Positions 60,566 to 64,000 of a stretch of DNA of 64,000 bases are shown in pieces. Each line of letters begins with the position of its first letter. Positions within the stretch are counted from its first letter, which is position 1. This DNA comes from Pseudorhodoferax sp. Leaf274. GTDB taxonomy: Bacteria > Pseudomonadota > Gammaproteobacteria > Burkholderiales > Burkholderiaceae_C. The translations under genes and the position numbers were made by a program. The notes beneath the pieces were generated by a model. It was given only the letters and a program-made list of their open reading frames with translations. It searched no databases and was not told the DNA's origin. The stretch covers positions 1 through 64,000 of the forward strand of contig NZ_LMNA01000026.1 of the NCBI RefSeq assembly GCF_001422445.1, written 5' to 3'.

Positions 60566-61519
60566 ATGCTTGCCTACATCCTGCGCCGCATCGTCTACGC
60601 CATTCCCATCATGCTGGGGGTGGCCCTGGTGTGTTTCGCGCTGGTGCATCTCGCGCCGGGCGATCCGCTCGTCTCCATCCTGCCGCCGGACGCCTCGGCC
60701 GATCTGCAGGCCCAGCTGCGTGAGCTGTACGGCTTCAACCGCAGCCTGCCCGAGCAGTTCGCCAGCTGGGTCTGGCGCGCGCTGCAGGGCGACCTGGGCA
60801 CGTCCATCGCCACCAGCCGCCCCGTCGCGGGCGAGGTGATCAAGGCCGTCGGCAACACGCTGCGCCTGGCCGTGGTGGCCACCGCCATCGGCTTCGTCTT
60901 CGGCTGCCTGTTCGGCTTCGTGGCGGGCTACTTCCGTGGCTCGTGGATCGACCGCGCGGCCTCGGTCATCTCGGTGCTGGGCGTGTCGGTGCCGCACTAC
61001 TGGCTGGGCATGGTCATGGTGATCGTGTTCTCGTCCATCCTGGGCTGGCTGCCGGCCACCGGCGCGGGGCCGACCGGATCGGGCGACTGGACATGGAACT
61101 GGGAGCAGCTGCAGTTCCTGGTGCTGCCGGCCATCACCATGTCGGTGATCCCCATGGGCATCATCGCGCGCACGGTGCGCGCGCTGGTGGCCGACATCCT
61201 CGAGCAGGAGTTCGTGCTGGGCCTGCGCGCCAAGGGGCTCACGCACTTCGGCGTGTTCTGCCACATCGTCAAGAACACCGCGCCGACCGCGCTCGCAGTC
61301 ATGGGCCTGCAGTTGGGCTACCTGCTGGGCGGCTCTATCCTGATCGAGACCGTGTTCTCCTGGCCCGGCACCGGCTTCCTGCTGAACTCGGCCATCTTCC
61401 AGCGCGACCTGCCGCTGCTGCAGGGCTCCATCCTGGTGCTGGCCATGTTCTTCGTGGTGCTCAACCTCATCGTGGACATCGTGCAGACGCTGCTCGATCC
61501 GCGCATCGCCCGCGGCTGA
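60566..61519 (+). CDS. DppB/OppB-type ABC permease
   Basis: A 317-residue inner-membrane permease with six helices. N-terminal YILRRIVYAIPIMLGVALV and LAPGDPLVSI near residues 29-38 are DppB marks, and the EAA-type loop (QEFVLGLRAKGLTH near 214-227) contacts the ATPase. It lies 64 bases after the binding-protein gene. Confidence 0.93.
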   Translation: MLAYILRRIVYAIPIMLGVALVCFALVHLAPGDPLVSILPPDASADLQAQLRELYGFNRSLPEQFASWVWRALQGDLGTSIATSRPVAGEVIKAVGNTLRLAVVATAIGFVFGCLFGFVAGYFRGSWIDRAASVISVLGVSVPHYWLGMVMVIVFSSILGWLPATGAGPTGSGDWTWNWEQLQFLVLPAITMSVIPMGIIARTVRALVADILEQEFVLGLRAKGLTHFGVFCHIVKNTAPTALAVMGLQLGYLLGGSILIETVFSWPGTGFLLNSAIFQRDLPLLQGSILVLAMFFVVLNLIVDIVQTLLDPRIARG

Positions 61520-61533
61520 AACGGAGAAGAACC

Positions 61534-62430
61534 ATGTCCGCCGTCCTCTCCCCCTCCATTGCGACCGTCGAGCCCTTGCCGGCCCAGCGCTCGCGCGGCT
61601 ACTGGGCCTCGGTCTGGCTGCGCTTCCGGCGCGACCCGGTGGCCGTGGGCGCCGCCTGCGTGGTGCTGCTGTTGATCGCCGTCGGCGTGTTCGGCCCCTG
61701 GGTCGCGCCGGCCGACCCCTACCAGGCCTCGATGCTGAACCGGCTCAAGCCCATCGGCACCAGCGGGTACCCGCTGGGCAGCGACGAGCTGGGCCGCGAC
61801 ATGCTCTCGCGCCTGATCGTGGGTGCGCGGCTGTCGCTCTTCATCGGCATCACGCCGGTGCTGTTCGCCTTCGTGTTCGGCGCCATCATCGGCATCGTGG
61901 CCGGCTATGCGGGCGGCGCCGTCAACAGCGTGATCATGCGCACCATCGACGTGTTCTACGCCTTCCCCTCGGTGCTGCTGGCGATTGCGCTGTCGGGCGC
62001 GCTGGGGGCGGGCATCCTGAACTCGCTGATCTCGCTGACCATCGTGTTCATCCCGCAGATCGCGCGCGTGGCCGAGGCCGTGACCACGCAGGTGCGCGGG
62101 CGCGACTACGTGGAAGCCGCGCGCGCCTCGGGCGCCAACGCCTTCACCATCGTGCGCGTGCACGTGCTGGGCAACGTGCTGGGGCCGATCTTCGTGTACG
62201 CCACCAGCCTGATCGCGGTGTCGATGATCCTGGCCTCGGGCCTGTCGTTCCTGGGCCTGGGCGTGAAGCCGCCCGAGCCCGAGTGGGGCCTGATGCTCAA
62301 CACGCTGCGCACCGCCATCTACGTGCAGCCATGGATCGCCGCGCTGCCAGGCGTGATGATCTTCATCACCTCGATCTCGTTCAACCTGCTCTCGGACGGG
62401 TTGCGCACGGCCATGGACAACAAGGGGTGA
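61534..62430 (+). CDS. DppC/OppC-type ABC permease
   Basis: A 298-residue permease with six helices; [20 protein letters not shown] near residues 78-97 is the DppC N-domain motif and [16 protein letters not shown] near 189-204 the EAA loop. GGAGAAG lies eight bases upstream of ATG 61534, and the gene is 14 bases after the DppB-type gene. Confidence 0.93.
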   Translation: MSAVLSPSIATVEPLPAQRSRGYWASVWLRFRRDPVAVGAACVVLLLIAVGVFGPWVAPADPYQASMLNRLKPIGTSGYPLGSDELGRDMLSRLIVGARLSLFIGITPVLFAFVFGAIIGIVAGYAGGAVNSVIMRTIDVFYAFPSVLLAIALSGALGAGILNSLISLTIVFIPQIARVAEAVTTQVRGRDYVEAARASGANAFTIVRVHVLGNVLGPIFVYATSLIAVSMILASGLSFLGLGVKPPEPEWGLMLNTLRTAIYVQPWIAALPGVMIFITSISFNLLSDGLRTAMDNKG

Positions 62431-62435
62431 ACGCG

Positions 62436-63494
62436 ATGACGACCGAACTGCAAGCCGCCGCCGCGACGCTGGAGCATGCCGACGAGATCGGCGGCCCGGC
62501 CCAGCCGCTGCTGACGATCCGCGGCCTCACGAAACACTTCGCGCTCAAGGGCGGCGCACTGCCCGGCGCGCCACGCAAGGTGGTGCGCGCCGTGGACGGC
62601 GTGGACTTCGAGGTCCTGAAGGGCGAGACGCTGGGCGTGGTCGGCGAGTCCGGCTGCGGCAAGTCGACCACCGCGCGGCTGCTCATGCAGCTGATCGCCC
62701 CGAGCGCGGGCGAGGTGGTGTTCGACGGGCGCACGGTGGGCAGCCGCGAGCTGCCGCTCAAGGAGTTCCGGCGCCAGGTGCAGATGGTGTTCCAGGACAG
62801 CTATGCCTCGCTGAACCCGCGCCTGACGATCGAGGACTCCATCGCCTTCGGCCCGCAGGTGCACGGCGTGTCCACGCGCGAGTCGGTGGCGCGTGCGCGC
62901 GACCTGCTGGCCCGCGTGGGCCTGGAGCCGGGCCGCTTCGCCGAGCGCTACCCGCATGAGCTGTCGGGCGGCCAGCGCCAGCGCGTGAACATCGCGCGCG
63001 CGCTGGCCTTGCAGCCGCGCATGGTGATCCTGGACGAGGCCGTCTCGGCGCTCGACAAGTCGGTCGAGGCGCAGGTGCTGAACCTGCTCATGGACCTGAA
63101 GGCCGAGTTCGGCCTGACCTATGTGTTCATCAGCCACGACCTCAACGTGGTGCGCTTCATCAGCGACCGCGTGATGGTGATGTACCTGGGCAAGGTGGCC
63201 GAGGTCGGCCCGTCGGAAGCGCTGTTCGACGACCCTGCCCATCCCTACACGCGCGCGCTGCTGTCGTCCATGCCGTCGATGGACCCGGACAACCGCACCA
63301 TGGAAGTGCCGCTGGCCGGCGACCCGCCCAACCCGATCGATCCACCGAGTGGCTGCCGCTTCCACCCGCGCTGCCCGCAGGCGGCGGCGGTCTGCTCGCG
63401 CACCGAACCGCAGCGTGTGGCGCGCGCGGAGCAGTCGGTGGCGTGCCTGATCCATCAACGCGGCAGCGGGCATCCACTGGCGCAGCTGGCATGA
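62436..63494 (+). CDS. DppF/OppF-type ABC ATPase
   Basis: A 352-residue ATPase with Walker [10 protein letters not shown] at residues 70-78, signature ELSGGQRQR near 178-186, Walker [13 protein letters not shown] near 198-209 and the C-terminal [14 protein letters not shown] cysteine-rich region typical of oligopeptide ATPases. ATG 62436 is six bases after the DppC-type stop. In most operons DppD precedes DppF; here the partner ATPase begins after a 455-base insert. Confidence 0.93.
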   Translation: MTTELQAAAATLEHADEIGGPAQPLLTIRGLTKHFALKGGALPGAPRKVVRAVDGVDFEVLKGETLGVVGESGCGKSTTARLLMQLIAPSAGEVVFDGRTVGSRELPLKEFRRQVQMVFQDSYASLNPRLTIEDSIAFGPQVHGVSTRESVARARDLLARVGLEPGRFAERYPHELSGGQRQRVNIARALALQPRMVILDEAVSALDKSVEAQVLNLLMDLKAEFGLTYVFISHDLNVVRFISDRVMVMYLGKVAEVGPSEALFDDPAHPYTRALLSSMPSMDPDNRTMEVPLAGDPPNPIDPPSGCRFHPRCPQAAAVCSRTEPQRVARAEQSVACLIHQRGSGHPLAQLA

Positions 63495-63949
63495 GCCTCC
63501 CTCTTTGGCATGGCGCCCAGGCGGCGGCAGCGTGCCTGCGTTCTACGGCCCACGCTCGCGGAAACCGGCAGTGGCCTGCGGGACACACGCGCTTGAACAC
63601 CGGCGGCGCGCCAGAAGCGCGCATCGCCGTCGCGGATGGGGCCTGCGCCCGCAGGCCCACCGTCACCGCCCGACACGACGGTGACGCACGAGCGCGGACG
63701 CGCCGGTCGTGCGCCTTCGCACAAGCCCGACGTCAGGCAGGCGGTGCTGACATGCGGGCGCAGGGGCCATTCGCGGCCCAGAGATGGCCCGCAAGCCGCG
63801 CCATCGGCGGGCGAGCCCGCCCTTCTTCAGCCGCCCACAGCGCGCGCGAGCGTGCCCCGGAGAACGCGTGTCTGCGCCGCCTGCCATTGGGGCCGCCACC
63901 CTCGCGCGTCACGCAAAAAAACGACGACAGCAGAAAGACAGCCGCATGA
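63491..63949 (+). CDS. Bridging ORF between the two transporter ATPase genes, unknown
   Basis: A 152-codon frame, [16 protein letters not shown] to RKTAA, starts in the upstream stop (ATGA) and ends in the start codon of the next ATPase (ATGA). It is Arg/Ala-rich and low in hydrophobic residues, so it may not be a folded protein. The DNA has two perfect hairpins: GGGCCTGC-gccc-GCAGGCCC (63639-63658) and CGTCACCG...CGGTGACG (63661-63686). I read the segment as an inserted element that preserves coupling. Not recognised as any known family. Confidence 0.35.
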   Translation: MSLPLWHGAQAAAACLRSTAHARGNRQWPAGHTRLNTGGAPEARIAVADGACARRPTVTARHDGDARARTRRSCAFAQARRQAGGADMRAQGPFAAQRWPASRAIGGRARPSSAAHSARERAPENACLRRLPLGPPPSRVTQKNDDSRKTAA

Positions 63950-64000
63950 ACACCACCGCAGAACCCTTCGTCCGCCTGCGCGACCTGCACGTCACCTTCA
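63946..64000 (+). CDS. Second oligopeptide-type ABC ATPase, N-terminus (cut by window edge)
   Basis: Only 18 codons are visible, MNTTAEPFVRLRDLHVTF, matching the start of DppD/OppD ATPases where the first strand precedes Walker A. Its ATG overlaps the stop of the bridging frame (ATGA). With the DppF-type gene it would complete the transporter, in the order F then D, the reverse of most operons. Confidence 0.7.
   Translation, partial: MNTTAEPFVRLRDLHVTF

Overview
The window is a GC-rich chromosomal segment from a betaproteobacterium, most likely order Burkholderiales, family Comamonadaceae (Acidovorax/Variovorax/Xenophilus-like). This rests on gene content and order, on protein sequences such as a DksA with most zinc-finger cysteines missing, and on short GCCGGGCCGCCCC-type dispersed repeats that I associate with that family. 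No tool was run; all calls come from reading the sequence.

Layout. 1-101: right end of an IS481-family insertion sequence, ending at its GCTAGC target site. 178-1783: a possible threonine/isoleucine/methionine-type leader peptide and intrinsic terminator ahead of a homoserine dehydrogenase (+). 1850-20782: the division/cell-wall (dcw) cluster on the minus strand, reading mraZ, rsmH, ftsL, ftsI, murE, murF, mraY, murD, ftsW, murG, murC, ddlB, ftsQ, ftsA, ftsZ, lpxC and a 58-residue membrane ORF, with a four-repeat MraZ operator in front. Most junctions overlap by ATGA or similar, implying translational coupling. 20985-30945 (mostly minus): hslVU, a STAS-domain protein, dksA, a CobW-type metallochaperone GTPase, rlmI, xerC, a DUF484 gene and dapF. 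31037-32680: a Nudix/metallo-beta-lactamase fusion. 32684-39895: a branched-chain-amino-acid-type ABC transporter whose LivM, LivG and LivF parts form one polypeptide, divergent from a PuuE-like deacetylase, a GntR regulator and a flavin reductase, with a perfect 18-bp palindrome between them. 39885-46694: an RsuA-type protein without the catalytic Asp, RNase P RNA (minus strand), cysK, a J-domain protein, a COG2509-like flavoprotein, an NAPE-PLD/UlaG-like hydrolase and a second flavin reductase. 46756-50988 (minus): a DUF4148 exported protein, htpX, a frameshifted DUF3025 gene, a NYN-domain protein and pyrC. 51124-64000: a catabolic/transport region with an IclR regulator, amidase, Bug/TTT binding protein, LysR regulator, RidA, DadA-like oxidase, an M20 amidohydrolase and a five-gene oligopeptide-type ABC importer, whose last gene runs off the window.

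How the genes work together. The dcw operon makes lipid II precursors, exports and polymerises them at the septum, and builds the Z ring; lpxC adds the committed step of lipid A synthesis. dapF supplies meso-diaminopimelate for MurE. The 51-64 kb region looks built to import and hydrolyse amides, carbamoyl compounds or peptides and to oxidise the resulting amino acids.

The most unusual signal is a set of short inserted segments at gene junctions. Several are themselves open reading frames that start in the stop codon of the upstream gene (ATGA) and stop in the start codon of the downstream gene, often ending in a Shine-Dalgarno-like GAAGGG or GGAGGG. The insertions therefore appear to keep translational coupling across the operon. 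One copy has become the N-terminus of a hydrolase and another sits in frame inside murD.
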